Below are positions 10,817-20,263 of a DNA stretch of 64,000 nt, one piece after another (position 1 is the stretch's first letter; each line of letters opens with the position of its first letter). This DNA comes from Pseudomonadales bacterium (GTDB taxonomy: Bacteria > Pseudomonadota > Gammaproteobacteria > Pseudomonadales > DC-out160). The stretch is from contig JAHRWA010000039.1 in the NCBI GenBank assembly GCA_019090455.1, positions 392,434 to 456,433 on the forward strand, given 5' to 3'. Position numbers and translations under genes: made by a program. A model generated the notes under the pieces. The model saw nothing but the letters and a program-made list of their open reading frames with translations. It was not told where the DNA came from and did no database searches.

Positions 10817-12112
10817 ATGAAAATCGACCAATTCAATGAAGGTCTACTGAGTTTTTTACAATCGTCACCCACCCCATTCCACGCAGTGCAAACAATTTCC
10901 AGCGCACTCAAGCATGCTGGCTTTACTAAACTCAATGAATCGGATTCCTGGGATCAAATCAAGAATGGTCGCTATTTCGTCACTCGCAACGATTCCTCAG
11001 TTATCGTATTTACCACGGGAAATCGAGATTTTAGAGAATCAGGTTTTCGCATGGTCGGCGCGCACACTGACAGCCCCTGCTTGAAAATAAAACCCAATCC
11101 AGAGATGCTCAACAATCACTATCTCCAACTAGGAGTGGAAGTATACGGAGGTGTGTTACTAAACCCCTGGTTTGATAGAGACCTATCCATAGCAGGGCGA
11201 GTACATTGCCTTGGAAAAGAGGGAAACATTGAATCTCGCCTGGTGGATTTTCAAAAACCCGTCGCCACCATCCCCAGTCTCGCCATTCACCTTGATCGAG
11301 AAGCCAATGAAAAACGCACTATTAACAAACAAAAGCATCTGCCTCCTATCTTGATGCAAGTTCCAGGTAAACGGGAACCGGACTTCAAATCACTTTTGCT
11401 CAAAGAAATGAATCGAGATGGCGAAACTGAAATCAAAGAAATATTGGACTATGAATTGTCATTTTATGACACACAAGCTCCCAACCGAGTCGGTCTAAAG
11501 GACGAGTTTATTGCCGGTGCCCGAATGGATAATTTGTTGAGCTGCTATATTGGGTTAATGGCTATTATGGAAGCCGACGAAAACACACCCGCGCTGCTGG
11601 TCTGCACCGATCATGAAGAAGTGGGCAGCATGAGTGCCAGCGGTGCTCAAGGCCCATTCCTGAAATCCGTACTCGAACGCTTGGGCTCACACCCAGAAGA
11701 TCTAACACGCATGCTGTGCAAGTCAATGATGATATCCGTGGACAATGCACACGGGATACACCCCAATTACGCAGACAAACACGACAGCAAACATGGCCCT
11801 ATTCTTAATAGAGGCCCTGTCATCAAAATCAACGCAAACCAACGCTACGCTTCCAATAGCGAAACCATCGCTATTTTCAAACAGATTAGTCAAATGCAAA
11901 ACGTAACAACGCAGAATTTTGTAGTGCGTAGCGACATGGCTTGCGGCAGTACTATCGGCCCCATCACTGCCAGTGAAATCGGCGTGAGAACCATCGATGT
12001 GGGAGTCCCCCAGTTTGCCATGCACTCTATTCGTGAATTGGTGGGATCTAAAGACTCTTACGCACTTTACCAAGTACTCAAAGCCTTCAATACCTTGGTT
12101 GATTTACCCTAA
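10817..12112 (+). CDS. apeB: M18 family aminopeptidase
   Basis: 431-residue zinc aminopeptidase of the DNPEP/ApeB family, acting in the cytoplasm on peptides with acidic or other N-terminal residues. Motifs in order: GAHTDSPCL (first metal His and Asp), GARMDNLLS (bridging Asp), TDHEEVGS (catalytic Glu and metal Glu), SVDNAHGIHPNYADKHD (~315) and the C-terminal SDMACGSTIGP. Length is typical (~430). The 227-bp gap upstream holds no convincing gene. The ATG has little Shine-Dalgarno support. Confidence 0.92.
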   Translation: MKIDQFNEGLLSFLQSSPTPFHAVQTISSALKHAGFTKLNESDSWDQIKNGRYFVTRNDSSVIVFTTGNRDFRESGFRMVGAHTDSPCLKIKPNPEMLNNHYLQLGVEVYGGVLLNPWFDRDLSIAGRVHCLGKEGNIESRLVDFQKPVATIPSLAIHLDREANEKRTINKQKHLPPILMQVPGKREPDFKSLLLKEMNRDGETEIKEILDYELSFYDTQAPNRVGLKDEFIAGARMDNLLSCYIGLMAIMEADENTPALLVCTDHEEVGSMSASGAQGPFLKSVLERLGSHPEDLTRMLCKSMMISVDNAHGIHPNYADKHDSKHGPILNRGPVIKINANQRYASNSETIAIFKQISQMQNVTTQNFVVRSDMACGSTIGPITASEIGVRTIDVGVPQFAMHSIRELVGSKDSYALYQVLKAFNTLVDLP

Positions 12113-12161
12113 AGTCGGATTTACTTTCAACGGCAATTTACCGTTAAAAAAGCGGCTTAGG

Positions 12162-13463
12162 CTAGTGAGAAAAACTCACCACACGATTACGGCCTTGCTT
12201 TTCAGATAGCTTATTCGCCTTCTTCGCTTTATCCGTTAAATCTGCGGTAAACATACTGGGCAAGGGTATTAAACTAGCCACGCCAATACTGACAGTGACC
12301 TGGGGTTCAACTTTCGAAAAATCATTCGGTATATCCAAGCTTCGAATATTATCCAACATATTTTGGGCTACCAGAGTCGCATTCTCTACACCCGTATCGG
12401 CCAACACCACATAAAAAAGATCATCACCGTAACGAGCAGCAATATCGCCTGGCCGCCTCGCAAACCGTTTAAGTTCTGCTGCCACTTTTTTAAGGCACTT
12501 ATCCGCTTCAATCATCCCGTAGCACTGCCGATAACCATCAAACTCATCAACCGTCACAACCAATAAAGACAAATAACTCTTACGGCGCGCAGCACGCTCC
12601 CACTCTAATTTGTAGCCACGATCCAGACTACTTTTATTAGCAACGCCCGTCACCGAATCAAGAGACACTAAAAACCGAAAGCGATCACTGGAATCTTCAA
12701 GCTCTTCACGCTCAAACCGAGCCAAACGTATTTTCTGCACATAAAGATAGTGATTTCGATTTCCCTTTTCATAAAGATAATTCGCAATAAGGCACATAGC
12801 CAAACAACTTATCAATATCACATTGTACGCCACCAACAACTCGAGTTCGATAGACTGATATAAGATCCAATGGACATTTGCCAACACCAATAAAGTCACG
12901 TCACAAAGGACACTCCACCGAAACAAACTCCGCGACATGATCAACAAAAAGCAGGACCCCACTCCAAACAGCGTCGAATACATAAGCGCGTAGGCACTAG
13001 AACCTAGACCAGTGCCAAGACCAGAACTAAATTCATAACTAAGGTGTGACATATTCAAATACGCAAACGCACTGACACTAAGGTAAGTCAATACCACCCA
13101 ATGAGAATAAGCCGCGAAGCCCGGCGTATACGACAACAAAATTGAGGCCAAGGATATTCCAACAAGGGGAGTTCGCACCTTCCACAAGGCATCTGCAATC
13201 TCAGGCATCACCAAAAAATCTACCAGTCCGGTCCCCAACAGCAACAGCAACAGCACTATCGAGGCCGCTCTCGTTGCAGGTAAGGCTAGGCCCGAATTAT
13301 AGGTACGAAATGATTGCTCTAAAGGTTGAGGGAATTGAATGGGAAACCCTCGACCTCGCCCCTCTAAGCCATCATTCAAACGTTCCACTAAGGCCGCTTC
13401 AGACCTTTCTAGGACTTCTTCATTCTTATCGCTACTGCTTGATGCCAAACCTGTTATATACAT
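12162..13463 (-). CDS. Membrane GGDEF-domain protein with degenerate active site (GDDLF)
   Basis: 433 residues. An Arg/Gly-rich N-terminal ~60 residues is followed by about six hydrophobic segments (~67-235), a short linker and a GGDEF domain (~265-430) recognisable from DSVTGVANKSSLDRGY. The signature position reads RYGDDLF (346-350 = GDDLF), losing the second Gly and the catalytic Glu, so cyclase activity is unlikely. The product-binding I-site RxxD is kept as RPGD at 337-340, exactly five residues upstream, so it could bind c-di-GMP as a receptor (inference). ATG start with AGAGGA. Convergent with apeB. Confidence 0.85.
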   Translation of the reverse strand: MYITGLASSSSDKNEEVLERSEAALVERLNDGLEGRGRGFPIQFPQPLEQSFRTYNSGLALPATRAASIVLLLLLLGTGLVDFLVMPEIADALWKVRTPLVGISLASILLSYTPGFAAYSHWVVLTYLSVSAFAYLNMSHLSYEFSSGLGTGLGSSAYALMYSTLFGVGSCFLLIMSRSLFRWSVLCDVTLLVLANVHWILYQSIELELLVAYNVILISCLAMCLIANYLYEKGNRNHYLYVQKIRLARFEREELEDSSDRFRFLVSLDSVTGVANKSSLDRGYKLEWERAARRKSYLSLLVVTVDEFDGYRQCYGMIEADKCLKKVAAELKRFARRPGDIAARYGDDLFYVVLADTGVENATLVAQNMLDNIRSLDIPNDFSKVEPQVTVSIGVASLIPLPSMFTADLTDKAKKANKLSEKQGRNRVVSFSH

Positions 13464-13582
13464 GTCTCTATCCTCTCTAAGAGTATAGATACCCCATTCA
13501 GATGAGACATAAATTAGTCAACTTATTAAGTCTCAATTAGCTTGAACAGCTCATCTAGCTAATGAAACAAGAGGAACGCACC

Positions 13583-14092
13583 CTACGAAGCATTCGTATC
13601 GGCGTTCACATCATCTATCACAAGAAAATAAAGCGATGCTATGGACACTAGACAATAACCAAGAAAAAAGTAAAACCCGCTATGCAGTGTGGAAGACATA
13701 TTAGCCATTGCTTTCGCAGACAGAAACGCAACTAGAATCCCCACCACAAAAACATCCGCCATCGACCATTTACTTATGGCTCTCACCAAGCTATCGATAC
13801 GACGCCGAGCGACCGGTGATTTAAGAAATAGCGCCGCAATAAGAGACAAACCTTTAGCTAGCGGAACCACAACACTGAACAACAGTATCAATCCGGCAAC
13901 TAGCGCGTTGCCCTCTCGATATAAGGTCTCTATGGTTTGCAAAATACTTCGAGTCTCGTCGAGTATTTCCATTTCCATACCCATCATCGAGAAAGTGACA
14001 TTAATATTAAGAAGAGGTAGATACAATCCGGGAATCAACAATCCAAAAGACACTAGAATCAGTGCCAAACCAATTTTATTACGTGTGGGCAT
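13583..14092 (-). CDS. PqiA-like integral membrane protein
   Basis: 169 residues with four hydrophobic segments and the family signature SKWSMADVFVVGILVAFL, plus VVPLAKGLSLI, as in the paraquat-inducible protein A repeat. PqiA proteins are inner-membrane partners of MCE-type lipid transport proteins. Full PqiA carries two such units, whereas this is a single unit without the N-terminal zinc-ribbon. No PqiB/MCE gene lies beside it, so the partner is unknown. It sits between the degenerate GGDEF gene and a DUF2806-like gene on the same strand. Confidence 0.75.
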   Translation of the reverse strand: MPTRNKIGLALILVSFGLLIPGLYLPLLNINVTFSMMGMEMEILDETRSILQTIETLYREGNALVAGLILLFSVVVPLAKGLSLIAALFLKSPVARRRIDSLVRAISKWSMADVFVVGILVAFLSAKAMANMSSTLHSGFYFFLGYCLVSIASLYFLVIDDVNADTNAS

Positions 14093-14131
14093 ACTGACTT
14101 AAACCTTTTTATAAAACTTCGAATCAAGCTC

Positions 14132-15187
14132 TTAGCTTTCTACACGCGCGCTATATAAACCCGCATCATCATCACCCACCCAATCGCCAAGACTGACTTG
14201 ATAGCCGCGCGCCTTCAAGTCACTACTCACAGCCCACAAATACCCCATATCGGCATCGCCTTTACCTAAACTCATAATCGCCTTTCCATGGGAGGTAATA
14301 CCATAAATAGGAACTTCGAATTCTGAATCAGATAGATCATGTTGAATATAGATTGCCTTGTTTTGACAGCGCAAGACAGCTTTGAAGCTAGAATTGGATT
14401 GGCTTTTTATTTGGGTCGAACAATTGCCATATCGTACACCAAATATCACTCCCAATTCTTCCAGTTTCTCGAACAATTCTCCGTGTATCTCCTCCTTAAA
14501 ATAGCCAGTGGCCTCTCGACAAATAACCCCCCCCATACTGAGGCGAGAAATTATATGCAACATTTCCACCTCACGCTCCGACATTTGGCTCAGACAATCT
14601 ATCGCACGAAGTGAAAAAGTCCCCGGCGTTACCACTTCTGCGCCTAGTACTTTTGCCCACATTAGCTGAAGCGTTTCAGACCGAACATCTTGAGCAGCCT
14701 GCTGCCAGCGTAAAACCCACTGACGATCTACCGTGGTATCCATGACAGCTTGATTGTTAACAATAGCGGCCTTTGCCTCAGCGAAAATATAGATTCGCCG
14801 TATCGTCAATGCCCGCAATAAATCAAGCAAAGAAGTGTTCCGTTTAACTGCGCTATACATACTGGAAAAGGTTAAGCCTAATGAAGTCACTGTCGGCCCG
14901 TGTCCTTCGGTAACGATAATCGGTGACAACTTAATATCCTCTGTACCCATATACGTTTCTGTGGTTACCACACGCCCAACTTCGTTGATCTCTTTCTTCC
15001 CTTCCCGAATATCGTAAGCATCTCGCTCAATGCGACGAATCAATACCAATTCATCGGAGCGACAGTGTAAACGTGTTCGACTTTCTCTAGTAATTTGCTC
15101 CGGGCTTAGTAGTCCAGCAGTATGCTCATCAAAAAGAGTCTTCCATAGTTTCCCCAAATACTTATTTGGCACGTTCGCTTCAGACAT
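14132..15187 (-). CDS. DUF2806/TIGR03899-like cytoplasmic protein, function unknown
   Basis: 351 residues, no signal peptide or membrane segment. The central stretch DRQWVLRWQQAAQDVRSE, followed by MWAKVLGAEVVTPGTFSLRA, matches the conserved core of DUF2806/TIGR03899 proteins (Asp-x-x-Trp, Met/Leu-x-Trp-Ala-x-x-Leu, Pro-Gly-Ser/Thr-Phe-Ser). The N-terminal ~130 residues and the C-terminal ~130 are less typical; the C-terminal region resembles a small winged or ligand domain with GITSHGKAIM. No function is assigned to the family. ATG start with AAGGTGA upstream. Family assignment is from memory of the motif only. Confidence 0.6.
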   Translation of the reverse strand: MSEANVPNKYLGKLWKTLFDEHTAGLLSPEQITRESRTRLHCRSDELVLIRRIERDAYDIREGKKEINEVGRVVTTETYMGTEDIKLSPIIVTEGHGPTVTSLGLTFSSMYSAVKRNTSLLDLLRALTIRRIYIFAEAKAAIVNNQAVMDTTVDRQWVLRWQQAAQDVRSETLQLMWAKVLGAEVVTPGTFSLRAIDCLSQMSEREVEMLHIISRLSMGGVICREATGYFKEEIHGELFEKLEELGVIFGVRYGNCSTQIKSQSNSSFKAVLRCQNKAIYIQHDLSDSEFEVPIYGITSHGKAIMSLGKGDADMGYLWAVSSDLKARGYQVSLGDWVGDDDAGLYSARVES

Positions 15188-15611
15188 TCAAAATCACCTT
15201 AGTAACGACTGCGAATTCACCGCAGCACTCACGATCAACACCAACCCAACTTGAGATATTTTAACAATAGACGACTATATGTATGTTTTTTACACGCAGT
15301 TCAATATTGCAATAATCAACAACGCTCTCGACATTGCGCGGCAATCCGCAATTAACATTTAGATGTGCCATCGCATCTCTCCAACAACACCTACCTAATT
15401 GATAAGATTCATAATTTATGGAGTTTCTTTAGTCGCAAAGAAGCTCATATCAAAGGCTATAGATCCCTTGGTTGTACTGAAAGAACTCACGCTCGTGTTG
15501 CGCTGCCAAGACACCAAGGCACATTTAATGTGACACAGTTCACACTTATGGACTAAACTATGATCATACCTTCACCATATTCTCCAAATCTATACTACCG
15601 GGATGAACATT
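15188..15611. other. Intergenic region upstream of PilZ gene
   Basis: About 420 bp between the divergent DUF2806-like and PilZ genes. It holds a consensus CRP/Vfr-like palindrome (listed separately), a TATACT hexamer at 15591-15596 that could serve as a -10 element, and small hairpins such as ATTGCG/CGCAAT near 15340. Short reading frames here lack ribosome binding sites and are not convincing. Confidence 0.5.
15529..15544 (+). promoter_or_regulatory. CRP/Vfr-type operator upstream of PilZ gene
   Basis: TGTGA-CACAGT-TCACA is a perfect pair of CRP half-sites with the canonical 6-bp spacer, flanked by AA/TT as in the extended consensus. It is centred about 75 bp before the PilZ ATG at 15612 and 66 bp before a TSS that would follow the TATACT hexamer at 15591-15596, close to class I spacing. 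Regulation by a cAMP-CRP/Vfr protein is inferred. Confidence 0.6.
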
Positions 15612-15947
15612 ATGGAAGACCAACGCCGTGATCGCCGCAAACCGTTAATTTATCAGCTAAAAGTATTGGACCCCAAGACCAAGCATCAAATTGGTCATCT
15701 ATCTGATTTATCGAAGAATGGATGCCACCTAGTTATTGACCACCCCATAAAACGAAATGACAATTTATTCATAGCAATTGAAAATGTACTGGATATAGAA
15801 GGAGGTAAAACTCTGGCCTTTTCGGCACGCTGCAAATGGTCTCGTAGCGATGATCAAAACGACCCGATGCACACCCATTACGATGCCGGCTTGGAATTTC
15901 AAAACCTTCCCACCGATGTAAAAGAGATTGTGCAAAGCTTCGGATAA
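15612..15947 (+). CDS. PilZ domain protein
   Basis: 111 residues from the ATG at 15612; an ATG 9 bp upstream is possible. The later one has GGGA at suitable spacing. Single PilZ domain: RRDRR at the N-terminus matches the c-di-GMP-binding RxxxR switch and DLSKNGCHL the (D/N)xSxxG motif, so binding looks intact. Such stand-alone PilZ proteins relay c-di-GMP to motility or surface functions by protein contacts. The CRP-like site upstream suggests that cAMP controls its level, which would couple both messengers. Confidence 0.85.
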   Translation: MEDQRRDRRKPLIYQLKVLDPKTKHQIGHLSDLSKNGCHLVIDHPIKRNDNLFIAIENVLDIEGGKTLAFSARCKWSRSDDQNDPMHTHYDAGLEFQNLPTDVKEIVQSFG

Positions 15948-16338
15948 AAGAAGGCTCTATCGTCAGTCGCAAACAAAAAGGGGCATTTCAAATTGCCCCC
16001 AAATCTTCCTACTTACATTATTCTTCACTGCGGTTTATCTTTACTTAAGATCTAGGCACAATAGATACATCGACCTTATAAAAAACAGCTATTTCAAGAA
16101 GGCCAAATTCCCTGTGTACGGCTATGCTATAGGATAGGTTCGAGTCAGATTGTGAATAAGCAAAATGAAGTGGGTCAAGGTAAAACCTCAAGCCAAGTTA
16201 TAGATATTAGCTACACAGAAAGTAGCCACCTCAATTTTACCCTGCAGTTCAGCCTTCTTCAAAACTTCACCTTCCTCTAGTCAAAATTCGTGAACAAATG
16301 AACTTTTAAAGTAAAGAAGTCAATATAGGAATTCATCA
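15948..16338. other. Intergenic region with a short hairpin after the PilZ gene
   Basis: Contains GGGGCA (15980-15985) paired with TGCCCC (15994-15999), an 8-nt loop, 32 bp after the PilZ stop. An A-rich run precedes it, so the minus strand would have the T-run typical of a terminator; on the plus strand the U-run is poor. The remaining ~320 bp shows no gene or recognised motif. Confidence 0.4.
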
Positions 16339-18516
16339 ATGCTACAGAAGTTTTCTCTGCCTAACACGACCTATTGCACGACAAACCTCGGCATCAACAG
16401 AATGGCTACATACACACCCTCTATGAAAATTATATTCGCCTTTTTTGCTTTGCTCCTCTGGTCGACAATCAGCCTAGCGAAATCTAGCCTACCCGATGAT
16501 CTATCGCTAATTCAACTCAAACCACTCTCCCCCCTGAGCGACCACTCGCGCACTAGCGTTAATATACTAGATCAATTGAATTACGCGCATTACAACGAAC
16601 TCGCCATCGATGACAATTTATCAAGTCGGGTATTTGACCGCTATTTATCTGATCTCGACTCAACTAAGAGTTACTTTCTCGCTTCTGATATTGCTGCCTT
16701 TGAGAAGTACCGTTTTATCATCGATGACTCCTTAAAATCAGGGAATTTAAGGCTAGGCTTTGAGATTTACAATCGCTACCAAGATCGATTTGTAGAACGA
16801 CTTCAATACGTCATTAATTTTCTGGAAACTGACATCGTCAGCATCAAGTTTGATGTTGACGAATACTTGGACTCAAACAGAGAAAAAGCAGCTTGGGCGA
16901 AAAGCAAGGCAGACTTGGATGAGCTTTGGCGAAAGCGAATAAAAGGAGCCATCCTTAGTCTAAAACTAACTGACAAGCCCGTTGATGAAATCAAAGGCAT
17001 ATTAGTTAAACGTTATCGCAGCCAACTAAACCGATCTCTGCAAGTGAATGCTGAAGATGCCTTCCAAATTTATATGAATGCACTCGCACAAACCTACGAT
17101 CCCCACACACAATATTTTTCTCCCCGCTCTTCTGAGAATTTCAATATCAATATGAGTTTACAGCTAGAGGGAATAGGTGCTGTTCTACAAAATGAAAATG
17201 AATACACAAAAGTAGTGCGACTTGTTCCTGGTGGTCCTGCAGACAAAAGTAAACTACTCAAACCTGCCGACAAGATTGTGGGAGTAGCACAAGGCGACGG
17301 CCAAGTGGTGGACGTTATAGGCTGGCGTATCGATGAAGTGGTACAACTGATACGAGGACCCAAAGAGAGTATTGTTCGACTGCAAATTAAAAGTGCCGAT
17401 GCTGAGAACGAGCATGGAACTAAAGTTATTCGAATCAAACGAAATACGGTTAAATTGGAAGATCAAGCAGCTCGAAAAGATATTTGGGAAATTGATGAGG
17501 GAAACAAGCATTATAAAATGGGCATTATCAATGTGCCGACCTTCTATATTGATTTTAAAGGACTACAAAACGGTGATCCCAATTATCGAAGCACCACTCG
17601 AGACGTTTCTCGGTTGCTCGCAGAACTACAAAAAGACCAAGTGGATGGCCTAGTAATTGATTTACGTAATAATGGCGGTGGCTCATTGCAGGAAGCCAAA
17701 ACAATGCTGGGTTTATTTATACGTTCAGGGCCGGCTGTTCAGATAAAAGATGATCGTGGACGAATTGATCTGCTCCGCGATACCGACCCCAGTATTATCT
17801 ACAACGGCCCTTTGGTGGTATTGGTCAACCGACTGAGTGCCTCTGCCTCTGAAATTTTTGCAGGTGCCATACAAGACTATGAACGCGGGTTGATTGTCGG
17901 CAGCCAAACTTTTGGCAAAGGTACAGTACAAGCTCTGAAATCGCTAAATCGCGGACAATTAAAAATAACGCAAGCCAAATTCTATCGTATATCAGGTGGA
18001 AGCAATCAACATCAGGGAATAGTGCCCGACATCGCCTTTCCCAGCCAATACGATCATAAAGTCATTGGCGAAAGCGCTTTAGAAAACGCCTTAACCTGGG
18101 ACACGATTAAATCGACACAATTCCGTGCTTTTCAAAAGTTAAAACCCGTAATTCCCCTATTGCGAACACGTCACGAAAAACGCATTAAAAATGACCCTGA
18201 CTTTAACTATCTCATTGCACAAATCGGGATTTTGGAAGGCATTCGCAGTGATACTAAAATCATGCTCAATGAACAGACTCGTCGCACCGAACAGAAAGAT
18301 GCGGAACAGCGCCGGTTAAATCTTGAAAATAAAAGGCGCAAAGCGAAGAACGAACCTTTGATTGAAAAAATGTCCGATTTAGAAAAAGAGCGTGAAGAAA
18401 AAGACAATAGTATTCCATTGCGCCTCGTCAATGATAACGACCCACTCCTCAAAGAAACCGCTCGCATACTTGCAGACTTGATTAAAGAACCAAAGCAGCG
18501 TTATGCAAAGCAATAA
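16339..18516 (+). CDS. prc: Tail-specific (C-terminal processing) periplasmic protease Prc
   Basis: 725 residues, S41A family, comparable to E. coli Prc (682). It degrades or trims periplasmic proteins from their C-termini. A hydrophobic export signal starts at about residue 29 (MKIIFAFFALLLWSTISLA), so the first ~28 codons are either a long n-region or the start lies downstream. AGGA stands before 16339, which supports that ATG. Order: N-terminal domain, PDZ (~255-340), and catalytic core with RLSASASE (nucleophile ~Ser502) and TFGKGTVQ (general base Lys527, the 25-residue spacing of Prc). A charged C-terminal helical tail (DUF3340-like) ends the protein. A PrcB-like lipoprotein is encoded 1.2 kb downstream on the other strand. 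Confidence 0.93.
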   Translation: MLQKFSLPNTTYCTTNLGINRMATYTPSMKIIFAFFALLLWSTISLAKSSLPDDLSLIQLKPLSPLSDHSRTSVNILDQLNYAHYNELAIDDNLSSRVFDRYLSDLDSTKSYFLASDIAAFEKYRFIIDDSLKSGNLRLGFEIYNRYQDRFVERLQYVINFLETDIVSIKFDVDEYLDSNREKAAWAKSKADLDELWRKRIKGAILSLKLTDKPVDEIKGILVKRYRSQLNRSLQVNAEDAFQIYMNALAQTYDPHTQYFSPRSSENFNINMSLQLEGIGAVLQNENEYTKVVRLVPGGPADKSKLLKPADKIVGVAQGDGQVVDVIGWRIDEVVQLIRGPKESIVRLQIKSADAENEHGTKVIRIKRNTVKLEDQAARKDIWEIDEGNKHYKMGIINVPTFYIDFKGLQNGDPNYRSTTRDVSRLLAELQKDQVDGLVIDLRNNGGGSLQEAKTMLGLFIRSGPAVQIKDDRGRIDLLRDTDPSIIYNGPLVVLVNRLSASASEIFAGAIQDYERGLIVGSQTFGKGTVQALKSLNRGQLKITQAKFYRISGGSNQHQGIVPDIAFPSQYDHKVIGESALENALTWDTIKSTQFRAFQKLKPVIPLLRTRHEKRIKNDPDFNYLIAQIGILEGIRSDTKIMLNEQTRRTEQKDAEQRRLNLENKRRKAKNEPLIEKMSDLEKEREEKDNSIPLRLVNDNDPLLKETARILADLIKEPKQRYAKQ

Positions 18517-18682
18517 AAATAAAAGACCTCCTTTAAAACAACTAAATCAATAGCCTCACACAAGAGACTTAGGCATAATTGCGCCTCTTCAAAATGTGTG
18601 CCCAGAGCCTACGCCGTTTCCTATTCGCCACCTAGTTACAATAGGTAAAGGACTCAAATATGATAGATACTCAATCAATAGA

Positions 18683-18712
18683 GTCTTAAACGATATTGTC
18701 TTAAACGATATT
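18683..18712 (+). repeat. 15-bp tandem direct repeat upstream of rdgC
   Basis: GTCTTAAACGATATT occurs twice head to tail (18683-18697, 18698-18712), followed by a degenerate copy fragment, GTCTTAAGC, near 18728. It lies in the 312-bp gap between prc and rdgC, about 115 bp before the rdgC ATG. The rest of that gap is AT-rich, with TAATAT near 18798 as a possible -10 and no gene. Confidence 0.7.
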
Positions 18713-18828
18713 ATTTAAAACGTTAAAGTCTTAAGCGGCACATTCACCCACCACCTATTCAAAATCTTTATTTTGTCCGATTTTCGAACCCTTAAATTAA
18801 TATAAAAGTACAAACTGAGACTTATAGC

Positions 18829-19737
18829 ATGTGGTTTAAAAACATCAGATTTTATCGTTTTTCCAAACCTTTTCGTCTAAACACCAAAACATTGCAGGAT
18901 AAGTTGGCAACTAAAGCCTTTAAGCCCTGCGGTAAACAAGATGAATTCAGTATTGGTTGGGTCTCCCCCTTTGGTCCTGAAAGTACCGAGTTATTTCACG
19001 AGATTAATGGCAACATTATGGTCTGCGCAAAGAAGCAAGAGAGAGTGTTACCTAGCGCCGTCATCAATGAAGCACTGCTAGAAAAAGTAGAAACTATCAA
19101 AATCGAACAAGACAGGGGGGTCTCAAGAAAAGAACGATCTGATATACGCGATGAGGTTATTTTCGATTTACGCCCGAGAGCATTCACTCGCTCTCATTTA
19201 ACCTACGCCTATCTATCAAGTGAAGCACAAATTCTATGTGTCGATAGCAGCAGCGCCAACAAAGCAGATGACTTCACCTCGTTATTAAGAGAATCACTAG
19301 GTAAGTTACCCGCTATTATACCCAATTTAAAACATGCCCCCTCAAGAGCAATGACACGATGGATACGTAATCAAAAAACACCCGCGGATTTCGAATTACA
19401 GGACGAATGTGAACTAAGAGATACGCGAGATGAATCTTCTGTGGTTCGCTGTAAAGGCCAAGACCTTTTGGGCGATGAAGTCCAGCTGCATTTAGAGTCG
19501 GGTAAAGAAGTTGTCAAACTAGCATTAGAATGGAAAGAACAGATTAGCTTTGTGCTACAAGATGATATCAGTATAAAACGCCTAAAATTCTCAGACTTAA
19601 TCATGGAACAAGCAGATGATCAAGGTGGAGATGACGCCGCGAGCAAGCTGGATGCCGATTTCGCATTAATGTCCATGGAAATTGATCGATTTATTCCCCG
19701 CTTATTACAAGTGCTTGGGGGGGAAGAAGAGACTTAA
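18829..19737 (+). CDS. rdgC: Recombination-associated protein RdgC
   Basis: 302 residues, the usual length. A ring-shaped dimer that binds double-stranded DNA without sequence preference and restrains RecA filament activity at the nucleoid. The N-terminus MWFKNIRFYRFSKPF and the segment FGPESTELFHEINGNIMVCAKKQERVLP are hallmark RdgC sequence. RPRAFTRSHLTYAYL and the C-terminal ADFALMSMEIDRFIPRLL also match. Monocistronic context, convergent with the PrcB-like lipoprotein gene. Confidence 0.94.
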   Translation: MWFKNIRFYRFSKPFRLNTKTLQDKLATKAFKPCGKQDEFSIGWVSPFGPESTELFHEINGNIMVCAKKQERVLPSAVINEALLEKVETIKIEQDRGVSRKERSDIRDEVIFDLRPRAFTRSHLTYAYLSSEAQILCVDSSSANKADDFTSLLRESLGKLPAIIPNLKHAPSRAMTRWIRNQKTPADFELQDECELRDTRDESSVVRCKGQDLLGDEVQLHLESGKEVVKLALEWKEQISFVLQDDISIKRLKFSDLIMEQADDQGGDDAASKLDADFALMSMEIDRFIPRLLQVLGGEEET

Positions 19738-19770
19738 CAATACAACCCCGAACTCTATAGCCATAGGTCT

Positions 19771-20262
19771 CTATAGCTGTAGGTTGCCAGCGAGCACTTT
19801 GCTATAACGGGCTTTAGGCAATGATATTACGAGACAGGGCGAGGTCATCAACTGAGCCTGCATGGTTCCCCGACGAGGCTGTTTTATTTCAATAGGCAAA
19901 ATGAGGGTATCGTTTTCGATTGTTGCAACCTCACTTGCCAGCTTTATAGAATAGCCTGCTGAGGATTTTGAACCCTGGGAAATGAGATAGACATCGTGCT
20001 TTTCGAAATCAACATTCACAGAATCAACTGGGGGCACAGCCTCCGGTTTAGCACCAACGCGTAACCGTCGTTGTATCGGCGCTAAACCCTTGTCCATCAG
20101 AACAGTCAATTCTTGCTGTGTCTTTATTTTTGATATTTGTTGTTGGTTCACAAAACACTGTGATGAGCCATATACCGCAGTCACAACCAGCGGTTCATTG
20201 GTGGTATTACACGCCACTAGTAGCAAAAAGGTTACGTAAACACCAACCGATACTATTTTCAA
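19771..20262 (-). CDS. PrcB-like lipoprotein
   Basis: 163 residues if read from the TTG at 20262, which has AAGGA 11 bp upstream inside the end of dsbA. This start gives a classical lipoprotein signal, MKIVSVGVYVTFLLLVAC, with lipid-anchored Cys18. A longer TTG start at 20295 is possible. The C-terminal half (DVYLISQGSKSSAGYSIKL, then PRRGTMQAQLMTSPCLVISL) resembles the PrcB_C domain (aligned Gly-Gly/Ala-Tyr-Ser and Pro-x-x-Gly-x-x-x-x-Gln features). PrcB is known from the Treponema dentilisin complex as a protease-complex subunit. Placement near prc is suggestive, but a physical link is untested. Confidence 0.6.
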   Translation of the reverse strand: MKIVSVGVYVTFLLLVACNTTNEPLVVTAVYGSSQCFVNQQQISKIKTQQELTVLMDKGLAPIQRRLRVGAKPEAVPPVDSVNVDFEKHDVYLISQGSKSSAGYSIKLASEVATIENDTLILPIEIKQPRRGTMQAQLMTSPCLVISLPKARYSKVLAGNLQL

Positions 20263-20263
20263 T

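Noticed and set aside
10615..10839. 74-codon frame before the M18 aminopeptidase gene
   Set aside because: No ribosome binding site, overlaps the aminopeptidase start and has no recognisable domain; most likely a chance frame.
15365..15556. 63-codon frame upstream of the PilZ gene
   Set aside because: Its frame covers the CRP-like site, has no RBS and no domain.
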